Below are positions 39,983 through 49,993 of a stretch of DNA of 64,000 nt, one piece after another. Below the pieces are notes generated by a model. It was not told the DNA's origin. It was given only the letters and a program-made list of their open reading frames with translations, and searched no databases. Both the position numbers and the translations under genes were made by a program. Source of the DNA: Devosia geojensis (GTDB taxonomy: Bacteria; Pseudomonadota; Alphaproteobacteria; Rhizobiales; Devosiaceae). Position 1 is the first letter of the stretch; each line of letters begins with the position of its first letter. The stretch lies in contig NZ_JZEX01000157.1 of assembly GCF_000969415.1 (NCBI RefSeq), positions 40,805 to 104,804 on the forward strand, written 5' to 3'.

Positions 39983-40798
39983 CTATCCTGCTTTCTTGTC
40001 GGCGGCGCGGATCTCGTTCCAGTAGGCGTCGAGCCGATCGAGGCCGGCGTCGGCCGGCGCGATCCCGTCCTGCCGGCAGCGCTCCTCGACATAGGTGAAG
40101 CGCCGCACGAACTTGCGGTTGGCGTCGCGCAGCGCCGCCTCCGGATCGACGCCGTGATGGCGCGCGAGGTTGGCCACGGCGAACAGCAGATCGCCGATCT
40201 CGTCGTGAAGCGCCGTCTCGTTGCCGTCGTCGGCGGCCGCGTCCACCTCGGACATTTCCTCGCGCACCTTGGCGGTCACGGCCGCAGCATCCGGCCAATC
40301 GAAGCCGACCGTCGCGGCGCGCTTGGCGAGCTTTTCGGCGCGGGTGAGGGCGGGCAGGCCCACCGGCACGTCGTCAAGCAGGGAAGGGGTGCCTTCACCC
40401 TTGCGCGCAGCCTTTCGGGCGCGTTCCTCGGCCTTGATCGCCTCCCAGCGCGATTTGGCCGCGTCGGAATCGCCCGCCTCCATCTGCCCGAAGACGTGCG
40501 GATGCCGGCGGATCAGCTTCTCGGTGATGGCGTAAATGACGTCGCCGATGTCGAACAGCCCTTGCTCGGCCGCCATCTGCGCGTGGTAGACCGGCTGCAG
40601 GATGAGGTCGCCGAGTTCCTCGCGCAGGTGCTCGAAATCCTCGCGTTCTATCGCATCGGCCACCTCGTAGGCTTCCTCGATCGTATAGTGGCGAATGGTC
40701 GAGAAATCCTGCTCGAGGTCCCACGGACAGCCGGTGTCGGGATCGCGCAGGGCGGCCATGATCTCGACAAGGCGGGAAAGTTCGCGCGAGGGTTGCAT
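39983..40798 (-). CDS. mazG: nucleoside triphosphate pyrophosphohydrolase MazG
   Basis: All-alpha NTP pyrophosphatase that hydrolyses NTPs, including damaged ones, to NMP and PPi, 271 residues. The N-terminal MazG domain carries the metal-binding EEAYE and EELGDL motifs, with CPWDLEQDF upstream; a second, C-terminal domain repeats the pattern (DEIGDLLFAVANLARH). This two-domain structure matches E. coli MazG. It is convergent with hflX and lies 74 bases downstream of the GNAT gene. Confidence 0.92.
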   Translation of the reverse strand: MQPSRELSRLVEIMAALRDPDTGCPWDLEQDFSTIRHYTIEEAYEVADAIEREDFEHLREELGDLILQPVYHAQMAAEQGLFDIGDVIYAITEKLIRRHPHVFGQMEAGDSDAAKSRWEAIKAEERARKAARKGEGTPSLLDDVPVGLPALTRAEKLAKRAATVGFDWPDAAAVTAKVREEMSEVDAAADDGNETALHDEIGDLLFAVANLARHHGVDPEAALRDANRKFVRRFTYVEERCRQDGIAPADAGLDRLDAYWNEIRAADKKAG

Positions 40799-40872
40799 CG
40801 GCTGGCTCGGTCGGGGAGGAATCGAGGTCTTGTTCTAGCAACCGCGCCCTGCACGCGGCAACCGGCGTAGAG

Positions 40873-41607
40873 CTAGGTGATCCGCAATGTGGCTCCCCGC
40901 AGCCGCAGCCCGAGACGCTCGGCGACGCGCTGCGAGGAGGAATTGTTCCTGTCGGTGCTGTAGAACAGGGTGCGGGATTGCAGCGGGCGCAACCGCGACC
41001 AGCCAGCCGTCGCCGCAGCGCCCATTCCCCGGCCTCGGAAAGCCTTTGCGGTGGCGAGGCCGAGTTCGGCGCCCACCTCCGACAGCCGCGCCGCAAAGGC
41101 GATCGAGGCGATCTCGCCATCGACAAGCGCCGCGCACCATGGCGGCCAGAAGTCCGCGGTGTCGCGGAAGCCGAGTTCGCAGAGACCTGAGGGCATCCCG
41201 TCTTTGACGAGGGATTGCAGCAGGGCCGCGCCTTCCGGCGTATCGCTGCCGATCAACCGGGCGGCGCCGGGGTCCGGCAGCTCATTGGGCAGGGTATAGA
41301 CCATACCGAAATTGTGGCGCTCGACCGGTCTGTGTTCCGCCAGCACCGCCAGGTAGCGCTCGAAGTGCACCGGCGTCTCCGGATGCAGGAATGGCGGCTC
41401 GTCAGCCGCCAAGGCTTCGAGTTCTCTTGCAACGTCGTCCGCAACATCCGCGCGAACACCCACAATGTTGCCCTCGGCGCATCCGCCCAGCCACAACCGC
41501 GGTGCCGTTGAAAGGTCCGGATCGTTCTCGTGCTCGATGCGGTCGTCTTGCGTCAGTCGGAAGAGCGTGCGGAAGTCGGCGTCGAGCCAGTCGATTTCAT
41601 TCTGCAT
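40873..41607 (-). CDS. GNAT family acetyltransferase-like protein
   Basis: A 244-residue protein whose C-terminal half fits an acetyl-CoA-dependent N-acetyltransferase: ELGLATAKAFRGRGMGAAATAGW carries the R-G-x-G-x-A acetyl-CoA loop, and a late DRNNSSSQRVAERLGLRL helix is typical of GNATs. The first 110 residues are less conserved, perhaps a separate substrate-recognition region. The ATG lies 97 bases after the end of cysA on the same strand. The substrate is unknown. Confidence 0.75.
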   Translation of the reverse strand: MQNEIDWLDADFRTLFRLTQDDRIEHENDPDLSTAPRLWLGGCAEGNIVGVRADVADDVARELEALAADEPPFLHPETPVHFERYLAVLAEHRPVERHNFGMVYTLPNELPDPGAARLIGSDTPEGAALLQSLVKDGMPSGLCELGFRDTADFWPPWCAALVDGEIASIAFAARLSEVGAELGLATAKAFRGRGMGAAATAGWSRLRPLQSRTLFYSTDRNNSSSQRVAERLGLRLRGATLRIT

Positions 41608-41621
41608 GGCTCAGGACTAAG

Positions 41622-41657
41622 GCTCGACGGGAAACCTGTCGAGTCGTCCCGTCGAGC
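41622..41657 (-). repeat. 11-bp inverted repeat between cysA and the GNAT gene
   Basis: GCTCGACGGGA (41622-41632) and TCCCGTCGAGC (41647-41657) can pair perfectly around a 14-base loop. It follows the cys operon on the minus strand and precedes the GNAT ATG by about 15 bases, so it may terminate the operon or occlude the GNAT start. No T-tract follows. Confidence 0.5.
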
Positions 41658-41693
41658 GGAGGGACGGGGCAGCGCGCCAATATCTTTGATTCG

Positions 41694-41709
41694 CATAATA
41701 TATATTATG
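41694..41709. promoter_or_regulatory. perfect 16-bp AT-rich palindrome at the cysA 3' end
   Basis: CATAATATATATTATG is a perfect dyad overlapping the last codon and stop of cysA. In a GC-rich genome such a sequence stands out; it could be an operator or -10 region for the downstream GNAT gene. Confidence 0.45.
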
Positions 41710-42760
41710 GAACTTTTTGGTGTACCTCAGCGGTGGGAAACAGCCTCCAGCGCTTGGGCCGGAACGCCAGCCGGCTGCGTTCGCCGGCCGGATGGTCGAA
41801 CGGCAGGTCGATTTCGATCTTCTGAGCGTCTCCGCCGATCGCCAGCTCCACCCGTCGCGTTCCGCCGACACGGCGGCTGGAGATGACGACGCCGGCCAGC
41901 GCCGCATCGCCTTCGACGAGATCCACGTCGTGCGGACGGAAGAACAGTCGGCCCTGGCCTTCGAAACCGTCGGACGGCAACCCGATGGCGCGGCCGCCGA
42001 TCCAGAGCTCCTTGTTCTCGGCGGTGACGGCCAGCTCGCTCGATTCGCCGATGAAGTTGAAGACGAACGGCGATGTCGGCCGGTCGTAGACCTCGTCGGG
42101 CGTGCCGACCTGTTCGATGCGGCCCTGGCTCATCACGCACAGCCTGTCGGCGAGCTCGAGCGCTTCCTCCTGGTCGTGGGTGACGAAGACCGTGGTGTGG
42201 CCGGTGCGGTCGTGGACTTCGCGCAGCCATCGGCGCAGCTCGCGGCGCACCTGGGCGTCGAGCGCGCCGAATGGTTCGTCGAGCAGCAGAACGCGCGGTT
42301 CGATGGCGAGCGCCCGAGCCAAGGCCACACGCTGGCGCTGGCCGCCGGAGAGCTGGTTCGGATAGCGCTTGTCCAGCCCTGACAGCTGCACGAAATCCAG
42401 CAGTTCCAACGCCTTGCGGCGAATGTCGGCACTGGCGGGTCGCGTTTCCTTCGGGCGCACCTTGAGGCCGAAGGATATGTTTTCCAGCACCGTCATGTGG
42501 CGGAAAAGCGCATAGTGCTGGAAGACGAAGCCGATATTGCGCTCCTGGACGGTCTTGTCCGAAGCGTCCTCTTCGCCGAAGAAGATCTTGCCGTTCGTGG
42601 GCCGTTCCAGCCCGGCGATCAGCCGCAGCAGCGTCGTCTTGCCGGAGCCGGATGGCCCGAGCAGCGCGATGAGCTCGCCCGAACGGATGTCGAGCGAGAC
42701 GTCGTGCAGCGCCGCGAACCGGTCGAATTCCTTGCGGACCTTGTCGATACGAACTTCCAT
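41705..42760 (-). CDS. cysA: sulfate/thiosulfate ABC transporter ATPase CysA
   Basis: ATPase of the sulfate importer, 351 residues. Walker A is GPSGSGKTT (35-43), the signature is LSGGQRQRVALARAL, Walker B is VLLLDEPFGALD, and a C-terminal TOBE/regulatory domain (about 235-351) follows. It is the last gene of cysP-cysT-cysW-cysA; 87 bases separate it from cysW. That gap contains an AT-rich stretch with AGTAGAAACAT, similar in kind to sequence upstream of cysP. Confidence 0.95.
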   Translation of the reverse strand: MEVRIDKVRKEFDRFAALHDVSLDIRSGELIALLGPSGSGKTTLLRLIAGLERPTNGKIFFGEEDASDKTVQERNIGFVFQHYALFRHMTVLENISFGLKVRPKETRPASADIRRKALELLDFVQLSGLDKRYPNQLSGGQRQRVALARALAIEPRVLLLDEPFGALDAQVRRELRRWLREVHDRTGHTTVFVTHDQEEALELADRLCVMSQGRIEQVGTPDEVYDRPTSPFVFNFIGESSELAVTAENKELWIGGRAIGLPSDGFEGQGRLFFRPHDVDLVEGDAALAGVVISSRRVGGTRRVELAIGGDAQKIEIDLPFDHPAGERSRLAFRPKRWRLFPTAEVHQKVP

Positions 42761-42847
42761 TGAGTATCCCTGCCTGGAGCGCCTTCTGTTTCTGCGATAA
42801 GTCGAAGGTTTCGCTCTAATTTTATGTTTCTACTGCTGTTTCGGCCC

Positions 42848-43702
42848 TTAGTGGCCGCCGTTCGTCGCCGCCAGCTCGTCGGAGAACCGCCATTCGAGGA
42901 GACTCTTGAGAACGAGCGTCACGAGCGCCAGCAGCGCCAGCAGCGAGGCCAGGGCGAAGGCAGCGGTCGCGTTGTACTCGTTGTAGAGCATTTCCACCTG
43001 CAGCGGCATGGTCGTGGTCTGGCCGCGGATCTTGCCGGAAACGACCGCAACGGCGCCGAATTCCCCCATGGCGCGCGCGTTGCAGAGCAGCACGCCATAA
43101 AGCAGTCCCCAGCGGATGTTGGGGAGCGTCACGCGCATGAACGTCTGCCAGCCCGAGGCGCCGAGCGAGAGTGCGGCTTCCTCGTCGCCGGTGCCCTGGT
43201 CCTGCATCAGCGGGATGAGCTCGCGGGCAACGAACGGAAAGGTCACGAAGATCGTTGCGAGGACGATACCGGGCACCGCGAAAAGCACCTCGATGCCGTA
43301 GGACTTGAGCCAGGGGCCGAGGAAGCTCCCTGCCCCGAACAGCAGCACGTAGACGAGGCCGGCGATGACTGGCGAGATCGAGAACGGCAGGTCGATCAGG
43401 GTGATGAGGAGCGCCTTGCCCTTGAACTCGTACTTGGCGATGGCCCAGGCCGCGCAGATGCCGAAGACGACGTTGAGCGGCACCGCGATCACGGCGACCG
43501 TCAGCGTCAGGCGGATGGCCGACTGCGCGTCCGGAGATTGCAGTGACGAGAAGAATGCGCCGAGGCCCTGCCGAAGCGCCTCCGAGAAGACCGCATAGAG
43601 CGGCAGCACGAGGAACAACGCCATGAAGGCAAGGCAGATGGCGATCAGCAGCCATTGCACCGGCCGGCTTTCGCTCGTTGCGGATGGATATCTATTGGCC
43701 AT
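42848..43702 (-). CDS. cysW: sulfate ABC transporter permease CysW
   Basis: Inner-membrane permease of the sulfate importer, 284 residues with six helices. The EAA-type loop that docks to CysA is [20 protein letters not shown] (about residues 174-193), followed by [13 protein letters not shown]. The start overlaps the cysT stop by 11 bases. CysW and CysT form the heterodimeric pore. Confidence 0.94.
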   Translation of the reverse strand: MANRYPSATSESRPVQWLLIAICLAFMALFLVLPLYAVFSEALRQGLGAFFSSLQSPDAQSAIRLTLTVAVIAVPLNVVFGICAAWAIAKYEFKGKALLITLIDLPFSISPVIAGLVYVLLFGAGSFLGPWLKSYGIEVLFAVPGIVLATIFVTFPFVARELIPLMQDQGTGDEEAALSLGASGWQTFMRVTLPNIRWGLLYGVLLCNARAMGEFGAVAVVSGKIRGQTTTMPLQVEMLYNEYNATAAFALASLLALLALVTLVLKSLLEWRFSDELAATNGGH

Positions 43703-44555
43703 AGCCGAACCTCTTGCGGCTCCATGCCTGGATCAGGTTGATGACGAGCAGCATCATGAAGGCGATGCCGAGCATCAGCGTGCCGATGACCGCGGCGCCG
43801 ACATAGTTGAACTCCTCGAGCCGGATGACGATGAGGAGCGGCGCGATTTCCGAGACGAACGGGATGTTGCCGGCAATGAAGATGATCGAGCCGTATTCCC
43901 CGACGGCCCGGGCGAAGGCCAACGCGAACCCGGTGAGGATCGCCGGCGTCAGCCCCGGAAGGATCACCCGCCAGACGATCTGGAAGCGGTTGGCGCCCAG
44001 GGTCGCGGCGGCCTCCTCCACCTCCTTGTTCACCTCATCGAGGATCGGCTGGACGGTGCGCACGACGAACGGCAGGCCGATGAAGATCATGGCGACGACG
44101 ATGCCGAGCGGCGTATAGGCGACGCGGATGCCGAGCGGCGCCAGCAAAGCGCCGATCGAGCCGTTGGGTGCATAGATGGCGGTGAGTGCGATACCCGCGA
44201 CCGCCGTCGGCAGCGCGAACGGCAGGTCGACGATGGCGTCGAACAGGCGCCGGCCGGGAAAGCGGTAGCGCACGAGCACCCAGGCGATGAGCGTGCCGAA
44301 GACGACGTTGACGCTCGCTGCGATGAGCGCGGTCACGAAGCTGACGCGCAAGGCGCCGATGACGCGCGCGTCGCTGGCGTAACGCAGGAACCCGTCCAGT
44401 CCCAGTCCCGCCGAACGCACGACGAGCGCGGCGAGCGGGATGAGCACGATCAGACTGAAATAGACCAGCGTGAAGCCGAACGTCATCCCGAAGCCCGGAA
44501 TGACGCTCGGTTGCCTCCACCGCCAGCCGCTTGAGCCGGTGGTCACATGAGCCAT
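43692..44555 (-). CDS. cysT: sulfate ABC transporter permease CysT
   Basis: Second permease of the sulfate importer (CysT/CysU), 287 residues, about six helices and the CysA-docking loop [20 protein letters not shown]. The ATG at 44555 lies directly after the cysP stop; an upstream in-frame start (44648) would fall inside cysP and is not supported. The order cysP-cysT-cysW-cysA is canonical. Confidence 0.94.
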   Translation of the reverse strand: MAHVTTGSSGWRWRQPSVIPGFGMTFGFTLVYFSLIVLIPLAALVVRSAGLGLDGFLRYASDARVIGALRVSFVTALIAASVNVVFGTLIAWVLVRYRFPGRRLFDAIVDLPFALPTAVAGIALTAIYAPNGSIGALLAPLGIRVAYTPLGIVVAMIFIGLPFVVRTVQPILDEVNKEVEEAAATLGANRFQIVWRVILPGLTPAILTGFALAFARAVGEYGSIIFIAGNIPFVSEIAPLLIVIRLEEFNYVGAAVIGTLMLGIAFMMLLVINLIQAWSRKRFGYGQ

Positions 44556-44556
44556 G

Positions 44557-45579
44557 TTACTGGGCGGGGCCGGTGTAAATCTGGTCGAAGATGCCGCCTT
44601 CGCCGAAGAAGGCCGGCTGAACTTCGGGCCACCCACCATAGTCGTCAATGGTTACCAGGTCGAGGTCGGGGAAGCGTTCCAGCAACGCCGGATCGACGAG
44701 GTCCGGGCTCGACGGGCGATAGAAATGCCGGGCGGCGATGTTCTGGCCCTCCTCGGAATAGAGGTATTCGAGATAGGCTGTCGCCACCTCGCGGGTGCCG
44801 CGGGCATCGACCACCTCGTCGACGACCGCGACCGGCGGTTCGGCAAGGATCGAAAGCGGCGGCACGACGATGTCGAAGGCATCGGGGCCCAGTTCCTCGA
44901 GCGCGAGGAACGCCTCGTTCTCCCAGGCGAGCAGCACGTCGCCGATGCCGCGCTGGACGAAAGTCGTGGTCGAGCCGCGCGCGCCGGTATCGAGCACGGG
45001 CACGTGGCGGAAGAGTTCGGTCACGTACTCGCGGATCCTGGCCTCGTCGCCATCGTACTCTCGGTCGGCCCAGGCCCAGGCGGCGAGGAAGTTCCAGCGC
45101 GCGCCGCCGGAGGTCTTGGGGTTGGGCGTGATGACCTCGACCCCCTCCCCGATCAGGTCGCCCCAGTCGGTCAGGTTCTTCGGGTTGCCCTTGCGCACGA
45201 GGAATACGATCGTGGAGGTATAGGGCGCGTTGTTGTTGGCGAGGGTCCCGCGCCAGTCGGAGCGGATGCGGCCGGCTTCGGCAATGGCGTTGATGTCGGC
45301 CTCGAGAGCGAGCGTGACGACGTCCGCCTCCAGCCCGTCGATGACGGTGCGCGCCTGCGAGCCGGAGCCGCCATGCGTCACCTGCACGGTGACGTTCTGG
45401 CCCTGGGTCTCCTGCCAATGGGCGGTGAAGGCCGCGTCGAACTCGCGGTAGAGCTCGCGGGTCGGATCATAGGATACGTTGGTGATCGTCACGTCCTGGG
45501 CGCGAAGGGTCGTCGCGAATCCGACGGACAACGCCGCGGCCAGGGCACTGTAAGCGAGTAGTCGCACAGGAAGTTTCAT
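44557..45579 (-). CDS. cysP: periplasmic sulfate-binding protein
   Basis: Solute-binding protein feeding sulfate or thiosulfate to CysTWA, 340 residues. A Sec signal peptide of about 27 residues ends at LRAQ. Family motifs include NVSYDPTRELYREFDAAF, THGGSGSQARTVIDGLEADVV and PKTSGGARWNFLAAW, which line the anion site. Whether it prefers sulfate (Sbp) or thiosulfate (CysP) cannot be told from sequence, so the symbol is provisional. The 241-base upstream region is described separately. Confidence 0.92.
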   Translation of the reverse strand: MKLPVRLLAYSALAAALSVGFATTLRAQDVTITNVSYDPTRELYREFDAAFTAHWQETQGQNVTVQVTHGGSGSQARTVIDGLEADVVTLALEADINAIAEAGRIRSDWRGTLANNNAPYTSTIVFLVRKGNPKNLTDWGDLIGEGVEVITPNPKTSGGARWNFLAAWAWADREYDGDEARIREYVTELFRHVPVLDTGARGSTTTFVQRGIGDVLLAWENEAFLALEELGPDAFDIVVPPLSILAEPPVAVVDEVVDARGTREVATAYLEYLYSEEGQNIAARHFYRPSSPDLVDPALLERFPDLDLVTIDDYGGWPEVQPAFFGEGGIFDQIYTGPAQ

Positions 45580-45820
45580 TGCCTTCTCCCGTTGTGATTT
45601 CGACTAAAGCCTATAGCAGAAGTAGAGATTAACAAGTTTTCCCGGCGTCGAAAGGTTCCGCGTTTAGGGAAAAATCTCCTAGGTGAAGCGTCGCGTGGAG
45701 AAAGCAGTGCGCGTGGATGCGCGCAGGGCTTGCCGGAGGAGCAAGTTTGCCTAGACGCGTTGGGATTCAGGGGATCGTGGCCCTGCTTCGCGGGGGTGAC
45801 CCGGTGGGTTTGGAAACTTT
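45580..45820 (-). other. upstream region of the cys transporter operon
   Basis: This 241-base gap precedes cysP on the minus strand. Near the gene it is AT-rich and carries CTATAG and AGTAGAGATT-like sequence, which could form part of a promoter and a regulator site, but no good -35/-10 pair is clear. The remainder, up to the stop of the MBL-fold gene, holds no convincing gene. Confidence 0.4.
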
Positions 45821-46636
45821 CTAGGCCGCAACGGTTATGCGCATGCCGTCATGAGCCGGGGTGACGTTGGCGGGTGTCGTCGCATCGACCGTGGCGTAGT
45901 CCATGTCGATATGGAGGTTCGTCAGGATCGCCTGGCGGGGCGCGTAGCGCTCGATGAGCTCCAGGGTTTCGGGCAGGCTGAGGTGGCTCGGATGCGGCGT
46001 CGGGCGCAGCGCGTCGACCACCCAGGAGTCGAGGCCGGTGACGGCCTTTGCCGAACGTTCGGGAATGCCCGAAAGGTCGCAGGAATAAGCAAAGCCGCCG
46101 ACGCGGAAGCCGAGCGAGATGATGCTGCCGTGCTCCTGCTCGAACGGCTCGACGGTGATCGCGCCGCCCGGCCCTTCGATGACGAGCGGTTCGCCGGCCC
46201 GGATAATATTGGCATTGAGAATCGGCGGATAGTCGCTGCCCGGCGGCGCCTCGAAGCAGTAGCCGAACGCCTCCCGGATGCGCTTGCCCGCCTCCTCGGC
46301 GAAGAAGACGTCAACGCGCTTGCGGTTGTTGAGAGCGAGCACCCGCAAATCGTCGATGCCGTGGGTGTGGTCGGCGTGCTCGTGGGTGTACAGCACCGCG
46401 TCGACCCGGTCGACATGGGCGTCGAGCAGCTGCTCGCGCAGGTCGCAGCCCGTATCGACGAGGATGCGGGTGATCCCCTCCCCTTCCCCGCGCCCCTCGA
46501 TCAGCAGCGCGCAGCGCCGACGGCGGTTGCGCGGGTCATCGGGATCGCAGGCGCCCCAGATATTGCCGACGCGTGGCACGCCCCCGGATGAGCCACAGCC
46601 GAGTATGGTCGCCTCGATGCGCGTGGCTGCCGGCAC
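45821..46636 (-). CDS. MBL-fold metal-dependent hydrolase (PhnP-like)
   Basis: A 271-residue metallo-beta-lactamase-fold hydrolase with ILGCGSSGGVPRVG at the N-terminus and the metal motif THEHADHTHGID. This N-terminus and the C-terminal helix pattern place it with the PhnP/YycJ-like cyclic phosphodiesterase group. The gene immediately follows tatD (two-base gap) in the tmk-holB-metG-tatD cluster; the pairing is conserved in alphaproteobacteria but the substrate is not known. Confidence 0.85.
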   Translation of the reverse strand: MPAATRIEATILGCGSSGGVPRVGNIWGACDPDDPRNRRRRCALLIEGRGEGEGITRILVDTGCDLREQLLDAHVDRVDAVLYTHEHADHTHGIDDLRVLALNNRKRVDVFFAEEAGKRIREAFGYCFEAPPGSDYPPILNANIIRAGEPLVIEGPGGAITVEPFEQEHGSIISLGFRVGGFAYSCDLSGIPERSAKAVTGLDSWVVDALRPTPHPSHLSLPETLELIERYAPRQAILTNLHIDMDYATVDATTPANVTPAHDGMRITVAA

Positions 46637-46638
46637 GA

Positions 46639-47418
46639 TCAGGCAAGTCCCGTCTTGGAGAAAAGCCTTGCGAAATTGCCGGTCGATTCGTTCGCCACCG
46701 TCTCGAGATCGGTGCCACGGACCTCGGCGAGCTTCTGGGCCGTGTGCAGCACATAGGACGGCTCGTTCGGCTTGCCGCGATGCGGCACCGGCGCAAGGTA
46801 CGGCGCATCGGTCTCGACGAGGTAGCGGTCTGCCGGCACCACCTCAGCGACGGCGCGGATCTCTTCGGCGTTGCGGAAGGTGATGATCCCCGAGAACGAC
46901 ACATAGCCGCCGAGCGCCAGTCCGCGCCGCGCCAGCTCCGGGCCCGACGAAAAACAATGCAGGACGAAGGGGAACGCCCCCTGCTCCGTCTCCTCCTCGA
47001 GGATGCGCGCCATGTCCTCATCGGCCTCCCGGCTGTGGATAACCAGTGGAAGACCGGTGGCGCGCGATGCCGCGATATGGCGGCGGAATCCCTCCGCCTG
47101 CGCCTCGCGCGGCGAGTTGTCGTAATGGTAGTCGAGGCCGGCTTCGCCAATGGCGACGCACTTGGGGTGGGCCGAGAGCCTGATCAGGTCGTCGGCCGTA
47201 ATGTGCAGTTCCTCATGCGCGTTGTGCGGATGCGTCCCGACCGAGCACCAGATGTTCTCGTGCTGTTCCGCGAGCCCGGCATAGGTGGAAAACTTCTCCA
47301 CACGTGTGGAAATCGTCACCATGCCGGTGACGCCCGCGGCCGCCGCGCGCGCCATCACCCCGTCGAGATCGGCGGAGAGCTCGTCGAAATCGAGATGGCA
47401 GTGGCTGTCGATCAGCAT
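46639..47418 (-). CDS. tatD: TatD family metal-dependent DNase
   Basis: TIM-barrel hydrolase of the TatD/YcfH group, 259 residues. The metal-binding DSHCHLDF is at the very N-terminus, with the distal Glu and His residues in GEAGLDYHYD, VIHSREA and LVETDAPYLAPVPHRGKPN. It is a 3'-5' exonuclease-like enzyme linked to DNA repair. The start shares one base with the metG stop, indicating coupling. Confidence 0.9.
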   Translation of the reverse strand: MLIDSHCHLDFDELSADLDGVMARAAAAGVTGMVTISTRVEKFSTYAGLAEQHENIWCSVGTHPHNAHEELHITADDLIRLSAHPKCVAIGEAGLDYHYDNSPREAQAEGFRRHIAASRATGLPLVIHSREADEDMARILEEETEQGAFPFVLHCFSSGPELARRGLALGGYVSFSGIITFRNAEEIRAVAEVVPADRYLVETDAPYLAPVPHRGKPNEPSYVLHTAQKLAEVRGTDLETVANESTGNFARLFSKTGLA

Positions 47419-48974
47419 CAGGCCTTTTCCGAGCGTTCGAAGCGGGCAAAGACCGGCTGCGGCGCGGGCAGCGGCGTGCCGGGCGCCAGCGCCCCCGTCT
47501 CATCGGCGAAGGCGAGGAAGCGCTTGTCCTCCGGCACTGCCAGGGCGTCGAGGAGCTTGTCCGCAGAGCCCGGCGTGAAGGCCAGCATCGGAATGGTCAG
47601 GCGCCGCACAAGCTCGGCGGTGACGTAGAGCACCGTCGCCATGCGCGCAGGATCGGTCTTTTTGAGCGCCCAGGGCTCCTGCGCCGCAAAATAATTGTTG
47701 GCGGCGCTCAGGGCCGAAATGATCTCAGCCGACGCCTCGTGAACCGCCTGCGCCTCCATGGCCGTGGCCGCTGCCGCGATCGCGTCTCCGGCGGTCTTCA
47801 GCACCTCGGTATCGGCGGCGGTCAGCTCGCCCGGCTGCGGCACCTGCGCATCGCAGTTCTTGTTGATCATCGAGAGCGAGCGCTGCGCCAAGTTGCCGAG
47901 ATTGTTGGCGAGGTCCGCGTTGTTGCGGTTCACCAGCTTGTCGCGGCTGTAGTCGCCATCGCTGCCGAAAGAGACTTCGCGCAGGAAGAAGAACCGCACC
48001 GGATCGGCGCCGAACTCCTCGACCAGCGCGAACGGGTCGATGACGTTGCCCAGCGACTTGCTCATCTTCTGCCCGTCGACGGTCAGGAACCCATGGGCGA
48101 AGACGCGGTGCGGCACCGGAATGCCCGCACTCATCAGGAACGCGGGCCAATAGACCGTGTGGAAGCGGATGATGTCCTTGCCGATGACGTGCAGGTTCGC
48201 CGGCCAGTACTTCTTGAACTGCTCGGACTTGTCGTCCGGGAAGCCGACACCGGTGATGTAATTGGTCAGCGCGTCGATCCACACATACATCACGTGCCCG
48301 TCGGCGCCCGGCACCGGAATGCCCCAGTCGAAGGTCGTGCGCGAGATCGAGAGGTCCTGCAGGCCGCCCTTGACGAAGGCGATGATCTCGTTGCGCCGTT
48401 CCCTGGGCGCGATGAAATCCGGATTGTCCTCGTAGAGCTTGAGGAGCCGGTCCTGATAGGCCGAGAGGCGGAAGAAATAGCTCGGCTCCTCCACCCATTC
48501 GACGGGCGCGCCGGAGGGCGCGAGCTTCTTGCCGTCCGGGCCGTCGGTCAGCTCGCTCTCGTCGAAATAGGCCTCGTCGCGCACCGAGTACCAGCCCTTG
48601 TAGGCGCTCTGGTAGATGTCGCCGTTGTTGCTGGCGGCCATGCGGCGCCAGATCTCCTGGCTCGAGGCGTAATGGCGCGGCTCGGTGGTGCGGATGAAGT
48701 CGTCGTTGGAAATTTCCAGCGCTTCCGCCAGCCGCTTGAACTCGCCCGCGTTGCGGTCGGCGAGCTCGCGCACGGGCACGCCCTGCGCCGCCGCCGTCTG
48801 CACCATCTTGATGCCGTGCTCGTCGGTGCCGGTGAGGAAGAACACGTCGCGCCCCTCCAGCCGCTTGAAGCGGGCGATGGCGTCGGTCGCGATCATCTCG
48901 TAGGCGTGCCCGATGTGGGGGGCGCCATTTGGATAGGAGATCGCGGTCGTGACGTAGAAGGGCTTGGCGGTCAT
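47418..48974 (-). CDS. metG: methionyl-tRNA synthetase
   Basis: Charges tRNA-Met, 518 residues. The class I motif HIGH appears as PHIGHAYE near residue 20 and KMSKS in [12 protein letters not shown]. The insert lacks the cysteines that bind zinc in E. coli MetG, so this is the zinc-less, single-knuckle type. The ATG at 48974 overlaps the holB stop by four bases; an upstream in-frame start would lie in holB. No C-terminal EMAP domain is present. Confidence 0.95.
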   Translation of the reverse strand: MTAKPFYVTTAISYPNGAPHIGHAYEMIATDAIARFKRLEGRDVFFLTGTDEHGIKMVQTAAAQGVPVRELADRNAGEFKRLAEALEISNDDFIRTTEPRHYASSQEIWRRMAASNNGDIYQSAYKGWYSVRDEAYFDESELTDGPDGKKLAPSGAPVEWVEEPSYFFRLSAYQDRLLKLYEDNPDFIAPRERRNEIIAFVKGGLQDLSISRTTFDWGIPVPGADGHVMYVWIDALTNYITGVGFPDDKSEQFKKYWPANLHVIGKDIIRFHTVYWPAFLMSAGIPVPHRVFAHGFLTVDGQKMSKSLGNVIDPFALVEEFGADPVRFFFLREVSFGSDGDYSRDKLVNRNNADLANNLGNLAQRSLSMINKNCDAQVPQPGELTAADTEVLKTAGDAIAAAATAMEAQAVHEASAEIISALSAANNYFAAQEPWALKKTDPARMATVLYVTAELVRRLTIPMLAFTPGSADKLLDALAVPEDKRFLAFADETGALAPGTPLPAPQPVFARFERSEKA

Positions 48975-49993
48975 TGCTGGGTGGCCGGGGAGGAGGTGGT
49001 CTGGACGTGCTTCCTGATCGCATCGAAGATCGTGACGAGCGTCTGTCTCATATCGAGGTTGAGCGCGTCGGTCTCGGCAAACAGGGCGTCCGCCTTCTCC
49101 CACAGCTCGCCTGCCGAGGCAAGGCGCATGCGCTCGCCCGAGATCGCGGCGGCCCTGGCCTCCTCGGCCAGCCAGTCGTTCAGCAGTTCGCGGGCAAAGG
49201 AAAGATCGGGGCCGTCGCGGTCGGCGCCGATGGCGTCGGCGAGGGCGAGGTGGCTGGCGCTCGGATGCTGGAGCGGCGCCCGCAGCCAGGTCTGAAGGCC
49301 TCCGAGGACGCTTTCCGGGCTCAACGCCAGCGCTTCGAATCCGCGTCGGGGCCGGCCGCGGGCGAGCCCTACCGCACGTGCGATCTCGTCGCCGCCGGCG
49401 TCTGCTCTTTGGGCCGTCAGCACCGCGGAGACGTCCGCATCACCGAGCGCGCGCAGCGCCAGGCTGTGGCAGCGCGAATGAATGGTCGGCAGGAGCTGGC
49501 CGGGCCGATGGGAGACGAGGAGGAACGTCGTCTCCGGGGGCGGCTCCTCCAGGGTCTTCAGCAATGCATTGGCCGCGTTCGGATTGCAGTCGTCGATCGG
49601 GTCGACGATCGCCACCCGGTGGCCGGCGCGGCCGCGCGTCATGTGCAGCTCGTTGCGCAGCTCGCGCACGTCCTCGACACGGATGACGGTATAGAACCCC
49701 TTGCCGTCGCGCGGCCGACGCCGCAGCACAGCGAGATTGGGGTGGGCGCCGGCAGCCACCTGTTCGTCCACCCGGTGCGCATCCTCATCGCCCGTCGCGG
49801 TGAGGATATCGCGGGCGAGCGTGAAGGCCAGCGTCGCCTTGCCGATTCCCTGCGGGCCGTGCAGCAGCACAGCGCCCGGCAGACGGCCGGCGGCGAGCTG
49901 GGCGCGCAAGGCCGAGCGCACGGTTTGGTGGCCGACGAGCATCGTCTGCACTTCGGGCGCGAGCGTATCGGCGATGGCGTCGGGATCGGTCAA
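48971..49993 (-). CDS. holB: DNA polymerase III subunit delta'
   Basis: Clamp-loader delta' subunit, 340 residues. Walker A-like [12 protein letters not shown] and a sensor-type SRCHSLAL segment are present. The start is taken as the TTG at 49993, overlapping the tmk stop by four bases (TTGA); it gives the N-terminus [16 protein letters not shown]. The tmk-holB-metG-tatD arrangement is conserved in rhizobia. Confidence 0.9.
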   Translation of the reverse strand: MTDPDAIADTLAPEVQTMLVGHQTVRSALRAQLAAGRLPGAVLLHGPQGIGKATLAFTLARDILTATGDEDAHRVDEQVAAGAHPNLAVLRRRPRDGKGFYTVIRVEDVRELRNELHMTRGRAGHRVAIVDPIDDCNPNAANALLKTLEEPPPETTFLLVSHRPGQLLPTIHSRCHSLALRALGDADVSAVLTAQRADAGGDEIARAVGLARGRPRRGFEALALSPESVLGGLQTWLRAPLQHPSASHLALADAIGADRDGPDLSFARELLNDWLAEEARAAAISGERMRLASAGELWEKADALFAETDALNLDMRQTLVTIFDAIRKHVQTTSSPATQQ

